The notes under the pieces were generated by a model. It was given only the letters and a program-made list of their open reading frames with translations. It had not been told where the DNA came from and did not search any database. This document shows positions 15,825 through 24,558 of a stretch of 45,473 nucleotides of DNA, one piece after another (within the stretch, counting starts at the first letter, position 1; the number at the start of each line of letters is the position of its first letter). The position numbers were made by a program, and so were the translations under genes. The stretch spans positions 1 through 45,473 of the forward strand of contig CAMPCR010000003.1 in NCBI GenBank assembly GCA_946646575.1. Reading direction: 5' to 3'. Origin of the DNA: UBA3222 sp002363035 (GTDB lineage Bacteria > Verrucomicrobiota > Verrucomicrobiia > Opitutales > UBA9783).

Positions 15825-16987
15825 AACGTTTCTTTACGCGAAAATCACCGCGAAACACGGTTGCGTTGGTACGGGGACGCAACGCGGGAAGCCGTTGGCT
15901 TCGAACAATCTTACGACACGTATGCGCAACATTCGGGTATGTATCGAAAATTTCCTCCAAAAGCGGTTTAAAATCTTCGAAACACAGGGTTTTCGGCGGT
16001 TATTTCGGCGTTCAAATACCTTCGGAAACACACAAGGTGCAACGTTTGGCGACTTTTTCGCGACATATTACGACGTTATTCGGACGCGTTGAAATGCTCA
16101 CGTGCAAAAAAGTTTTCTTCTTGACCGCCTTATTGCTTTTTGTCGATTTTTCCTGCTTCCGAGCACTCGCGTCTCCCAAAAACGCCCCTAATCCTCCGCA
16201 AACGGTCAAAGCAACGAACAAAGGCGGTTCTTCGGGCAAAACTTCCGCGAAGGCTCCAACGAAAGGCGCAACGCCGCCACCCGATGCCGCCTCTCCGAAC
16301 ACTCCCGCTCCGAGTGCCGAACCGAAGGAAATCAAAAACCTGAAATCCTATTGCAAACATCATCCGAACGACTGGGAAGGCTTTTATAATCTCGGCATCG
16401 AACAATACAAATTAATGGATTACGCCGCCGCACAGCAATCGTTCGCGCAGGCGTTGCAGAACTGTTCCGATCCGAAGGAGCAGGAAAAAATTTTCTACAA
16501 CCTCGGCAACGCCGGCTTTCGTTTTTCGCAGTCGCAATCGGTCGACCAACAGGTGCTCGGTTTTAAGGAAAGTCTGCAAAATTACGAAAACGCGCTCGCC
16601 ATCGACAAAGAGGCAAAGGATACGCAACACAACATCGAGGTCGTAAAACGCTATTTGAAGCGGGCGGAGAAACAGCAACAGCAGGAGCAACAAAACAAGA
16701 AGAACAATAAAGACGACAACAAGAATTACACCGGCTTGGAGAAAGACAACGATTCGTCCGATGATAAAGATAAAGATAAAGATAAAGATAAAAACGATGA
16801 TAAAGACAAAGACGATAAGGACAACCAAAAGGATCAACAGGACGATTCGGGCGATAAAAACGTTGATTTGGAGCAAAAAGAGATGGATAATATCCTTAAT
16901 CGCGCAAAGAAAGTTGAAAAGATGTTGCCTCCGTCGTCTTTAAATCCGCAGTCGGGCGGCAAAGATCCCGTGATACGCGATTGGTAA
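15821..16987 (+). CDS. batC: TPR protein of the Bat operon (BatC-like) with an in-frame N-terminal extension
   Basis: From 16094 the protein has a signal peptide (MLTCKKVFFLTALLLFVDFS), a Pro/Ala/Thr linker, tetratricopeptide repeats (WEGFYNLGIEQYKLMDYAAA and IFYNLGNAGFRF onwards) and a charged tail of Asp-Lys repeats. This is the BatC layout. The frame, however, is open for 91 more codons upstream and begins at 15821, overlapping the batB stop (ATGA). That extension is basic and lies before the signal peptide. No Shine-Dalgarno sequence precedes 16094. Either the extension is translated, or ribosomes reinitiate at 16094. The (GATAAA) repeat at 16763-16792 encodes part of the Asp-Lys tail. 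The stop is two bases before batD. Confidence 0.8.
   Translation: MKRFFTRKSPRNTVALVRGRNAGSRWLRTILRHVCATFGYVSKISSKSGLKSSKHRVFGGYFGVQIPSETHKVQRLATFSRHITTLFGRVEMLTCKKVFFLTALLLFVDFSCFRALASPKNAPNPPQTVKATNKGGSSGKTSAKAPTKGATPPPDAASPNTPAPSAEPKEIKNLKSYCKHHPNDWEGFYNLGIEQYKLMDYAAAQQSFAQALQNCSDPKEQEKIFYNLGNAGFRFSQSQSVDQQVLGFKESLQNYENALAIDKEAKDTQHNIEVVKRYLKRAEKQQQQEQQNKKNNKDDNKNYTGLEKDNDSSDDKDKDKDKDKNDDKDKDDKDNQKDQQDDSGDKNVDLEQKEMDNILNRAKKVEKMLPPSSLNPQSGGKDPVIRDW
16763..16792 (+). repeat. Hexanucleotide repeat (GATAAA)x5 inside batC
   Basis: Five exact GATAAA units encode Asp-Lys pairs in the batC frame and sit in a longer imperfect GAT/AAA/GAC tract. Slippage by whole units would keep the frame and change only the length of the acidic-basic tail. 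Confidence 0.85.
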
Positions 16988-16989
16988 AT

Positions 16990-18756
16990 ATGAAAAAAAC
17001 GCTTGTTTTCCTGTTTTGGATTACGACCGCACCGTTGTTCGGAGCGGATGTCCCGAGAATTCATTTCGTGACGGATGTCCAACCGAATCCCGTCGTTGTC
17101 GGAGAATCGGCGCGTTTTACGGTTGTTGCCGATGCGAATATACAAGACGATTATCCGTTTTCGCCGTTTGAAACAACGGACGGCATTCAGTTGGGACTTT
17201 CGGGGGTATCTTGGGAAAGTCGCAACATCAACGGCGAAGAAACCGCATTGACGATGTGGACGTTCGATTTGCAGGTACCTGCGGCGGGAACGTTCACCAT
17301 ACCCGAAACGGAAGCAACCATCGACGGAAAAACCTTCAAAGTCCCCGCAACGGAATTTACCGCCAAGGAAGATCCGAAACCGAAAACTCCGGCGCCGACA
17401 ACGCCCAAAAAGCCCGCCCTTTCGCCCATCGATACGAAATTTATTTTGGCGGGCTCTTTCCCAACGAAGTGGTACGTCGGGCAATGTTGTCCGGCAATCG
17501 TTCAGTTGCTGATCGGGAGTTCCGTTCGCGGGCAGGTGACAAGCTATCCGCAGAAAGACGGCGACGCGTTCTCCGCTTCGCAGCTGCTCAAAGATCCGCA
17601 AAAGAACACGGTACATCGCGACGGTCGCGCCTACGCCGCCCTTGAATGGCCGACGGTGCTTACGGCACTAAAGTCGGGAACGGGCGCGCTGTCGTTTGCC
17701 ATCAACATGGAGCTGGAACGCCCGATGACGGTAGGCAGTTTGTTTGACGATGACGATCCCATCAATATGCTGACGAAAGGTCTCGGCGTACGTTCCGTGG
17801 AACCGCGAACGCTGTCGACGGATAAGAAAACCGTCAACATTCTGCCGTTGCCGACACCGCAACCGCAAAACTTTACGGAGGCCATCGGTGAATTCCAACT
17901 GCTTCCGCCGAAAATGCTCGAAAAGGAATTTATTCAGAACGAACCGATGACATTGGTGGTCGATGTCACGGGAAGCGGCAATTTCGAGGCCATCCGCGCA
18001 CCGAAGTTGGTGTGCCCCGACGATCAATGGCGCACCTACGAACCGCAGATGAATTTTGAGGCAAAAGACAAGCTCGGATACGAGGGCACCATTCACTTTA
18101 CCTACACGCTGGTACCGTTGAAAGACGGAAACGTACCGTTGCCGACGGTTGAATTCTGCTATTTTCAACCGATTAAGGGACAGTACGAAACCCTGAAGTC
18201 GGTTCCCGATACGCTCTCGGTCAAACCCGCCATTCGTCAATTTTCGCCGTCAAGCGTTACGTCGCCGACCGATGCTCCGAGCAAAGCGAAAACACCCGCC
18301 CGCGTTCAACACGAACACACGATCACCATGGAGCCGATCACGCAGGTATCAACGCCCTCGTCATTGGTCTTCTGGGCAGTCCAGTGTCTCATCGGAACCA
18401 TCATGACGCTCGGTACGTTGCGTTATCGGAGGACGCACACGGCAAGTTACGTTACGCAAAAGGCGTCCAAACAGCAGTCGAGCGCATTGCGTAAATCTTT
18501 GGACGAGGCGTTTGCGAAGAAGGACGGCGCGGCGGTGTATGCGGCGGCGCATGCGTGGATTGAATTCGTGTTAAAGCAAAAGCAGACGTCCGTTGACGCG
18601 CTGTTGCAAAACCCACAGTGTCCGCTTTCGGATGCACAAAAAAATCAACTTCGAACCTTGGAGCAAACTTATCAACAAAGCCGCTTCGGATGCATGAAGA
18701 TTGATTGTCCGAGTTCGTTGGATGAAATTCTGAAACTGTTGGAGGCACTTTCATGA
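16990..18756 (+). CDS. batD: BatD-like oxygen-tolerance protein
   Basis: The 588-residue protein starts with a signal peptide (MKKTLVFLFWITTAPLFGA). A long periplasmic part opens with the BatD pattern VQPNPVVVGESARFTV and has beta-rich repeats ending near residue 440. A membrane helix (LVFWAVQCLIGTIMTLGTL) and a cytoplasmic helical domain (about 495-588) follow. BatD is the large periplasmic partner of the BatA/BatB complex. The ATG at 16990 lies two bases after the batC stop and is preferred over an upstream in-frame TTG. Its stop overlaps the batE frame (ATGA, 18753-18756). Confidence 0.85.
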   Translation: MKKTLVFLFWITTAPLFGADVPRIHFVTDVQPNPVVVGESARFTVVADANIQDDYPFSPFETTDGIQLGLSGVSWESRNINGEETALTMWTFDLQVPAAGTFTIPETEATIDGKTFKVPATEFTAKEDPKPKTPAPTTPKKPALSPIDTKFILAGSFPTKWYVGQCCPAIVQLLIGSSVRGQVTSYPQKDGDAFSASQLLKDPQKNTVHRDGRAYAALEWPTVLTALKSGTGALSFAINMELERPMTVGSLFDDDDPINMLTKGLGVRSVEPRTLSTDKKTVNILPLPTPQPQNFTEAIGEFQLLPPKMLEKEFIQNEPMTLVVDVTGSGNFEAIRAPKLVCPDDQWRTYEPQMNFEAKDKLGYEGTIHFTYTLVPLKDGNVPLPTVEFCYFQPIKGQYETLKSVPDTLSVKPAIRQFSPSSVTSPTDAPSKAKTPARVQHEHTITMEPITQVSTPSSLVFWAVQCLIGTIMTLGTLRYRRTHTASYVTQKASKQQSSALRKSLDEAFAKKDGAAVYAAAHAWIEFVLKQKQTSVDALLQNPQCPLSDAQKNQLRTLEQTYQQSRFGCMKIDCPSSLDEILKLLEALS

Positions 18757-19739
18757 GAATGTTTTTTAAAATGTTACGAAGGGTTTCCCGACGTTTCGAA
18801 GGGATGAACACACGGAACGCATCCGACGGGCAAGTTGAGGTCGGATGTTATTCGGGAAAGTGCTCCGAAGCAGTAAAAAATGCACTTAGCAGCACGGGAA
18901 ATTGTTTGAAAAGTGTCAAAAATCACTCCCTCAACCCGATTTTTTCTTTCTTTCACAAGCGTTTCCGTTGTTCAAAGTGCTTTTTCGGCAAAAAATTCCC
19001 GTTCTCCAACCCATTACGGGTCACCTCGGTACTCGGAACGTTTTGTCTCACCGTCAATCTGCACGCCGATGCCCTGTCGGAAACGCGACAGTTGGCACAG
19101 ATCGGAAACGGGTATTTCGGCGAAAAAAAATTCGACCTTGCCGTTGAATCCTACCAAAAAGCCTTGGCGCTCGGGAAAAGTCCGCAGCTGTATTATAATC
19201 TGGGACAAACGTATGCGAACCTTTCCAAGCCGGGGCATGCGTTGGCGTGTTTCTTAAAAGCCGAAACGCTGAAACCGCGTTGGGCACTCAATAAAAAAGC
19301 ACTCACGGAGCTTTTTGAGGAATATCCCGGTCTTTCAAAACCGCCGTTTCCGTGGTATCATACGGCGTTTCGGGTACTTTCCAAATGCACCTGGTGTTGG
19401 AGTTGCGCCGCGTTTTTCTGGATTTTCGTCGGTTTTGCGCTGTATCATTGTGTCGTAAAGAAAAGCAAAGTTCTCTTAACATTCGCCGTAATGTGTTGCG
19501 GATGTTTCATCGTAACACTGACGCTGATTTTCCTGAACAAACCGTACGAAAATCTTTGTCTGTTGCCGGAAAAAACCGTCGGGCATTACGCACCCGGCGA
19601 CAAAAGCCCGATGCGTTACGATTGGGCGGCGGGCACCTGTTGCAAAATTCGCTCCGAGGCGGCGGATTTTTATTTCGTCAGCACGCTCAACCAGGAAGAC
19701 GGTTGGGTAAAAAAGGATGCATTGATCCCGCTTAACTGA
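18753..19739 (+). CDS. batE: BatE-like TPR/SH3 membrane protein with a long basic N-terminal extension
   Basis: After about 90 basic residues a hydrophobic signal-like segment (VTSVLGTFCLTVNLHADA) leads into TPR repeats (NGYFGEKKFDLAVESYQKAL and YYNLGQTYANLSKPGHALAC), then two membrane helices (CAAFFWIFVGFALYHCVV; TFAVMCCGCFIVTLTLIFL) and an SH3-like C-terminus (KIRSEAADFYFVSTL, DGWVKKDALIPL). This is the BatE layout. Unlike batC, no ATG or GTG lies between residue 18 and the signal segment (only a TTG near 18906), so the extension is probably translated. The start overlaps the batD stop. murJ begins four bases after the stop. Confidence 0.75.
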   Translation: MRMFFKMLRRVSRRFEGMNTRNASDGQVEVGCYSGKCSEAVKNALSSTGNCLKSVKNHSLNPIFSFFHKRFRCSKCFFGKKFPFSNPLRVTSVLGTFCLTVNLHADALSETRQLAQIGNGYFGEKKFDLAVESYQKALALGKSPQLYYNLGQTYANLSKPGHALACFLKAETLKPRWALNKKALTELFEEYPGLSKPPFPWYHTAFRVLSKCTWCWSCAAFFWIFVGFALYHCVVKKSKVLLTFAVMCCGCFIVTLTLIFLNKPYENLCLLPEKTVGHYAPGDKSPMRYDWAAGTCCKIRSEAADFYFVSTLNQEDGWVKKDALIPLN

Positions 19740-19743
19740 CGCA

Positions 19744-21264
19744 ATGAGCGCCCTGCTCAAGTTAGTAACGGGGACGCTCTGTTCAAGGATCCTCGGATTT
19801 CTGAGGGATATTGTTTTTTTCGCCGTTCTGGGCTCTTCGCGGGAAGCATCCGCGTTTTTGATTGCCTTCGCACTTCCGAATTTGTTCCGTCGGTTGTGCG
19901 GCGAAGGTGCTCTGAGTGCGGCGTTCATCCCCGTTTTCGCGCAACGTTACGCCCAACAACCACAGACGGTCGGCGATTTTTTGAGTAAATTTTTCACGCG
20001 CTTCGGCATTTGGCTGGGACTTGCCGTCGGGATCGGCATGATTACATTGAGCATCGGACAAACGGTGATGCCGTCGCCCAAATGGCGGACGGTACTGTTT
20101 TTGACCTTGTGGATGTTGCCGTACCTGTGGTTCATTTGCACCGCGGCATTGCTGAACGGCGCGCTGAACGTACTCAATAAGTTCTCGCTGACGGCATTTT
20201 CGCCCGTTTTGCTGAACCTTTCGTTTCTCATCGGGCTCGCCCTGTGCCCGCTGTGCGAAACGGCACACATGCAGGTTTCGCTTTTGTCCGTCTGCGTGGT
20301 CATCGGCGGCTTTTTGCAGTACTTTCTCCCGAAACTTCAACTAAAACGCAACGGTTTTCGCTTAAAGTTTTGTTTAGAAAGCGATGCGGATGTGACGCGC
20401 GTCGGACAATTATTCCTGCCGGGCGTTTTCGGCGCGGCGGTGTTTCAGCTGAACGCACTGCTCGGACGTTTTTTCGCCTATACCGTTGACGACGGCGGTG
20501 CGTCGTTTCTGTATCTCGCCAACCGCTTCCTCGAATTGCCGCTGGGTTTGTTTTCGTTCTCGATCTTTTCGGTCGTTTTCCCGCAACTTTCGCTTCTTAT
20601 CGCCAAAGACGACACCCGTTCCTCCAAAATTTTGCTTCAAAACGGCATTCGTCTGTTGCTGTTGCTCCTCATCCCCGCCGCCGTCGGTTTGTTTATGCTC
20701 GCGGAGCCCATCTTAACGCTCTGCTTTCACTGGGGAAAATTTTCGCAAGCGGATATTCGCCAAGTGGTTCCGTTGCTGAAAATTTTCGCGCTCGGTTTGC
20801 CTTTATTCGGCTTAACGGCACTGTTCGCACGCATCTTTTACGCGCATAAGGATACCAAAACGCCTGTTAAAATTTCCGTTTATACCCTCGTTGCCTACGT
20901 ACTTTGCGCCGTTATGCTGATGAAACCGTTCGGTGTTGCGGGTCTCGCACTCGCCTCTCTTGTCAGCAACGCACTTCAATGGTTCCTGCAAATTTATTTC
21001 CTGCAACAAAAATACTCCGACCTCCGCGGTACGTTGCGCATTTTCCGAAAATTGCCGTGGATGGGCTTTGTTTTGTTTGCGATTTCTCTTTATTTTGCCT
21101 CAAACACTCTTCCGTGGTCGCTCGGCAAAACCCGCGATGCATTGCTTTTGAGTGCGCTTATTACCGCCGCCGTTGCGTTTTATCTTATTTTGTTAAAAGT
21201 TTTTGACAAAACCTCATTTCGGCAATTATTAAGCTTTCGGTTGGATGCGGAAGCGGAACGATAA
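19744..21264 (+). CDS. murJ: Lipid II flippase MurJ
   Basis: The 506-residue polytopic protein has the MurJ start SRILGFLRDIVFFAVLGSS followed by REASAFLIAFALPNLFRRL and GEGALSAAFIPVF, a very characteristic segment, and about 14 membrane helices. MurJ moves lipid II across the inner membrane for peptidoglycan synthesis. It is the last gene of the bat operon, four bases behind batE, without its own Shine-Dalgarno sequence, so expression should depend on coupling. Its end is only four bases from the end of the convergent trmB. Confidence 0.93.
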   Translation: MSALLKLVTGTLCSRILGFLRDIVFFAVLGSSREASAFLIAFALPNLFRRLCGEGALSAAFIPVFAQRYAQQPQTVGDFLSKFFTRFGIWLGLAVGIGMITLSIGQTVMPSPKWRTVLFLTLWMLPYLWFICTAALLNGALNVLNKFSLTAFSPVLLNLSFLIGLALCPLCETAHMQVSLLSVCVVIGGFLQYFLPKLQLKRNGFRLKFCLESDADVTRVGQLFLPGVFGAAVFQLNALLGRFFAYTVDDGGASFLYLANRFLELPLGLFSFSIFSVVFPQLSLLIAKDDTRSSKILLQNGIRLLLLLLIPAAVGLFMLAEPILTLCFHWGKFSQADIRQVVPLLKIFALGLPLFGLTALFARIFYAHKDTKTPVKISVYTLVAYVLCAVMLMKPFGVAGLALASLVSNALQWFLQIYFLQQKYSDLRGTLRIFRKLPWMGFVLFAISLYFASNTLPWSLGKTRDALLLSALITAAVAFYLILLKVFDKTSFRQLLSFRLDAEAER

Positions 21265-21268
21265 CATC

Positions 21269-21901
21269 TTAAACACAAACCTGCTCCGTCGTATTTCCCG
21301 CTTCCTTATCGCCCGCCTTCACGCACGCAAACACCGCGTGTTTTCCGTTTCGTCCCGTACGCTCGGCAAAAAGCGTGTCGACCTTATAAACATGTTCATC
21401 CACACGTTCCCAATTCGGATGTTGCGCAACACAATCGCAAACGGCTTCAAAGTAATCGCCGTCGTCGGTTTCAAAATGCAACCGCGCGTTCGGAACGATA
21501 TGTTGTGATAATTGCGACAAAAACGCTTCCTGCAACAGCCGATGCTTATGATGGCGTTTTTTCGGCCACGGATCGGGATAAAACACCAAAATTTCGTTCC
21601 ATAAAAAACCCATCGGCAGACATCCGAGCAGTTCCTCCGCGCGCGCTTTCAGAAAGTGAACATTTGATACTTCCGCCCGTTGCGCTTTGCGTTGCGCCGC
21701 CGCCAATCGTTGCGCAATCAAATCAATTCCCAGGCAAAACCGTTCCGCATGCGCCTGCGCGTAACGCACCAAAAAATGTCCGTGCCCGCAACCGATTTCC
21801 AGGGTTTTGTAAATTTCTCCCGTCGGCAATAATTGCAGCAGTTTCTCCCTCAATGCCGCTTTGCGTGCGGCGGTTTGCGCTTCGTAAATTTCCCGCGTCA
21901 T
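21269..21901 (-). CDS. trmB: tRNA (guanine-N7-)-methyltransferase TrmB
   Basis: The 210-residue protein has the SAM-binding motif LEIGCGHGHFLVRYA and the TrmB signature FYPDPWPKKRHHKHRLLQ. It methylates G46 of tRNA. The length is normal. It is convergent with murJ with almost no gap, so the transcripts must overlap. Upstream, about 145 AT-rich bases separate it from the divergent small orphan gene. Confidence 0.93.
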   Translation of the reverse strand: MTREIYEAQTAARKAALREKLLQLLPTGEIYKTLEIGCGHGHFLVRYAQAHAERFCLGIDLIAQRLAAAQRKAQRAEVSNVHFLKARAEELLGCLPMGFLWNEILVFYPDPWPKKRHHKHRLLQEAFLSQLSQHIVPNARLHFETDDGDYFEAVCDCVAQHPNWERVDEHVYKVDTLFAERTGRNGKHAVFACVKAGDKEAGNTTEQVCV

Positions 21902-21989
21902 CTTGTTTTTTTAAAAGAATTTAATAATAATAAAATCATGTCCGATATATCCAAGTAACGAAATCTTAAAAAAAATCTTTAAAAAACAC

Positions 21990-22020
21990 TTGACACGATT
22001 TTTCTTTTCCTGAGAATAAA
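21990..22020 (+). promoter_or_regulatory. Promoter before the small orphan gene
   Basis: A perfect -35 TTGACA (21990-21995) with an A-tract-rich upstream region precedes AATAAA (22015-22020) at a 19-base spacing. The spacing is longer than ideal. It lies about 30 bases before the ATG at 22048. Confidence 0.4.
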
Positions 22021-22047
22021 AGACGGCGTAAGGAAAGTTAAAAACCT

Positions 22048-22353
22048 ATGGAATCGAAAGAAATCTCAAAAGAGTTTGCCGGGAAGCTCGCTGGGTTATC
22101 GGCGGCGGCAAAAGTGGTTGCCCTCGCGGGTGCGGTGAGTGCCTACAGCGGAACGAGCTACGCGGCGGCGGAAGGTGCCATCAAAGCGGAGAATCGTATC
22201 ACCGCAACTATTTCAAACGAAAGCAAAGTGTCATCGGAAAAGGAAAAATCGAAAGAGGCTTCGGAGGGAGGTAAAGAATCTTCCGAAGAAGACAATGAAA
22301 ATGTTTTGGAAAGTGATGCGGACTTTTCCGATTCACCATCAAGACGGAAGTAA
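22048..22353 (+). CDS. Small secreted-like orphan protein, acidic Ser/Glu-rich
   Basis: The 101-residue product has an N-terminal polar stretch (MESKEISKEFAGKL), a hydrophobic Ala-rich segment (SAAAKVVALAGAVSAYSG) ending in SYAAAEG that resembles a signal peptide or membrane anchor, and then a hydrophilic tail dominated by Ser, Glu and Lys. AAGGAAAG precedes the ATG by about 12 bases. No family is recognised. The gene stands alone between trmB and mnmG in AT-rich DNA and is followed by a tetranucleotide repeat. A role at the cell surface or as a secreted factor is only a guess. Confidence 0.5.
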   Translation: MESKEISKEFAGKLAGLSAAAKVVALAGAVSAYSGTSYAAAEGAIKAENRITATISNESKVSSEKEKSKEASEGGKESSEEDNENVLESDADFSDSPSRRK

Positions 22354-22369
22354 CATCTCAGTTCATCAA

Positions 22370-22394
22370 GAAAGAAAGAAAGAAAGAAAGAAAG
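22370..22394 (+). repeat. Tetranucleotide repeat (GAAA)x6
   Basis: Six exact GAAA units plus a final G start 17 bases after the stop of the small orphan gene. Another plus-strand frame (22139-22549) runs through the tract, so length changes could alter which frame continues. From here to mnmG (about 225 bases) I see no gene. Confidence 0.8.
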
Positions 22395-22621
22395 AGGTTG
22401 AAACACTAGAGGTATTGAAAGGTATTTTGATGTATAGATGTAAAATTGCATCGTATGTCGTGTATTGTTGGATCTTTGGATCTCGGAATCGACGGAAGAA
22501 AATTGGAGGTGTGCGTCTGGGATCCGTTCTTGATGGATTTAAAAGGTAGTTTTACGGTACTGGTTGTTTTAGCAAAAAGAATTATAAATTAAAAATTTCA
22601 CCATCTACTCTTGCACTCGTA

Positions 22622-24505
22622 TTACATTCCTTCCCGTTTCGTGGCTCCTGTGTGCTTTTTCACCGCCACCATCAAAATCTGAATATCCGACGGATTGACG
22701 CCGCTGATGCGGGATGCATGCGCGAGATTGATCGGGCGCACGGAGGCGAGTTTTTGACGGCTTTCGTTGCGCAATCCGTGCACTGCGTTCCAATCGAAAT
22801 CTTTCGGTACGGTAATCGCTTCCAAATAACGCGTTTTTTCAACCTGTTGCCGTTCGCGTTCCAGATAGCCGCGGTAACGGATGCGGTAAAGCACTTCCTC
22901 CTTTACGGCTTCGTTCAATGCCGAAAACGCCTGCGGTAGCTCAGGGCAACGATAATTTTCCTCGCTCTGTTCGCGACGCAAATGATCGCCAAACGTCAAT
23001 CCGCCAACCGTCGAAGTCGTTTCCAACATCCGCACCCAGTAATCGACGGCTTCTTTTTTGGCGCATATCTTTTCCAAACGCCCGTCGCTCAAAGTATGAT
23101 AACGTTCCGACTTTTCCAAAAGGCGCAATTCCGCGCCGTGATGATTAAGCAAAAGCCGATGTTCGGCGCGTCCCGTGAACATTCGGTACGGCTCCTGTGT
23201 GCCTTTGGTCACCAAATCATCAATCAACACGCCGATGTAACTTTCGTGGCGCGACAAAACGCACGGTTCTTCATCTAAAATACTCGCGGCGGCATTGATA
23301 CCCGCAATCAGCCCCTGCCCCGCCGCCTCTTCGTATCCCGATGTGCCGTTGATTTGCCCCGCCAAGAATAAGCCTTTTAAGTGCTTGCTTTCGAGAGAAG
23401 GAAGTAAATCGGTCGGATCGGAGAAGGCATATTCCACCGCATACGCCGGGCGCAACATCACCGCTTTCTCTAAACCGGGGATGGTTTTCAGCATCGCCGC
23501 CTGAACGTCGATCGGCAAACTCGTTGAAAGCCCGTTGATATACCACTCGTCCGTACCGCAACCCTCCGGCTCCAGGAACAACCGATGGCGTTCGCGCTCC
23601 GCAAAACGCACACACTTGTCCTCGATGCTCGGACAGTAGCGCGGTCCCGTCCCGCGGATATTGCCGCAATAGAGCGCCGAACGTTGCAGGTTTTTGAGAA
23701 TAATTTCGTGCGTTTCGGACGTCGTATAAGTGACAAAACACGAATGCGCCCGCGTATTCGGCTGCCACGTCATCGGCGTGTTTAGAGCTTCCGAAGCGCG
23801 ATCTTCCTCGGTTCGCGTATCGTAAAACCCGAACAGACACGGATCTTCGTCGCTCTTTTGCTCTTCGCAAACGGAAAAATTGATTGTCTTCCCCAAAATC
23901 CTCGCCGGGGTTCCCGTTTTGAGCCAACCGAGGCGGAAACCCAGGGTTTGCAACTGTTCCAACAGCGCGACGCTTGCGTGATCGCCAATGCGACCGCCTC
24001 GGAAACAGGTCGAACCCACATGAAGCGTTCCGCCAAGGAAGGTACCGGTTGTCAAAATGACCGCCTTGGATGTGATCGAACCAATTAGCCGCGTTTGAAC
24101 GCCACACACCCGCCCGTCTTTGATCAATAAACCAACAACCTCATCTTGGAATAAGCGCAAATTCGGTTGTCGTTCCAGGCGGTATTTCATGGAAAATTGA
24201 TAACATTTCTTGTCGCATTGCGCGCGCGGCGCCTGCACGGCACTGCCTTTCGAACGATTGAGAACCCGAAATTGAATTGCCGTTGCATCGGCATTGACCG
24301 CCATCAACCCGCCGAGAGCGTCGATTTCGCGCACCATATGCCCCTTTGCCAATCCGCCGATGGAAGGGTTACAGCTCATTTGGGCAACGGTATCCAAATT
24401 ATAAGTTAATAACAACACCGACACGCCGCGCTTCGCCGCCATCGCCGCCGCTTCGCACCCGGCATGCCCTCCCCCGCACACAATCACATCAAAATCCGTC
24501 TCCAT
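22622..24505 (-). CDS. mnmG: tRNA uridine-34 carboxymethylaminomethyl modification enzyme MnmG (GidA)
   Basis: The protein shows the FAD-binding start DVIVCGGGHAGCEAA, SCNPSIGGLAKGH, the LTTGTFLGG motif, the PGLEKAVMLRPAYAVEYAF stretch and a C-terminal domain with GYLERERQQVEKT. MnmG works with MnmE, also encoded in this window, to modify the wobble uridine of several tRNAs. The length of 627 residues is normal. The ATG at 24505 is taken as the start; a TTG at 24523 would add six residues. Neither has a good ribosome-binding site. It follows lpxA on the same strand with a 53-base gap. Confidence 0.95.
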   Translation of the reverse strand: METDFDVIVCGGGHAGCEAAAMAAKRGVSVLLLTYNLDTVAQMSCNPSIGGLAKGHMVREIDALGGLMAVNADATAIQFRVLNRSKGSAVQAPRAQCDKKCYQFSMKYRLERQPNLRLFQDEVVGLLIKDGRVCGVQTRLIGSITSKAVILTTGTFLGGTLHVGSTCFRGGRIGDHASVALLEQLQTLGFRLGWLKTGTPARILGKTINFSVCEEQKSDEDPCLFGFYDTRTEEDRASEALNTPMTWQPNTRAHSCFVTYTTSETHEIILKNLQRSALYCGNIRGTGPRYCPSIEDKCVRFAERERHRLFLEPEGCGTDEWYINGLSTSLPIDVQAAMLKTIPGLEKAVMLRPAYAVEYAFSDPTDLLPSLESKHLKGLFLAGQINGTSGYEEAAGQGLIAGINAAASILDEEPCVLSRHESYIGVLIDDLVTKGTQEPYRMFTGRAEHRLLLNHHGAELRLLEKSERYHTLSDGRLEKICAKKEAVDYWVRMLETTSTVGGLTFGDHLRREQSEENYRCPELPQAFSALNEAVKEEVLYRIRYRGYLERERQQVEKTRYLEAITVPKDFDWNAVHGLRNESRQKLASVRPINLAHASRISGVNPSDIQILMVAVKKHTGATKREGM

Positions 24506-24558
24506 GTTGCTTTGCTTTACCAAAAAAACGCCCGCACTGCAACCTGCCTGCTTGCTTC

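Noticed and set aside
16730..16860. Repeat tract in batC considered as a CRISPR or satellite
   Set aside because: Units are six bases long without spacers and encode Asp-Lys repeats in frame.
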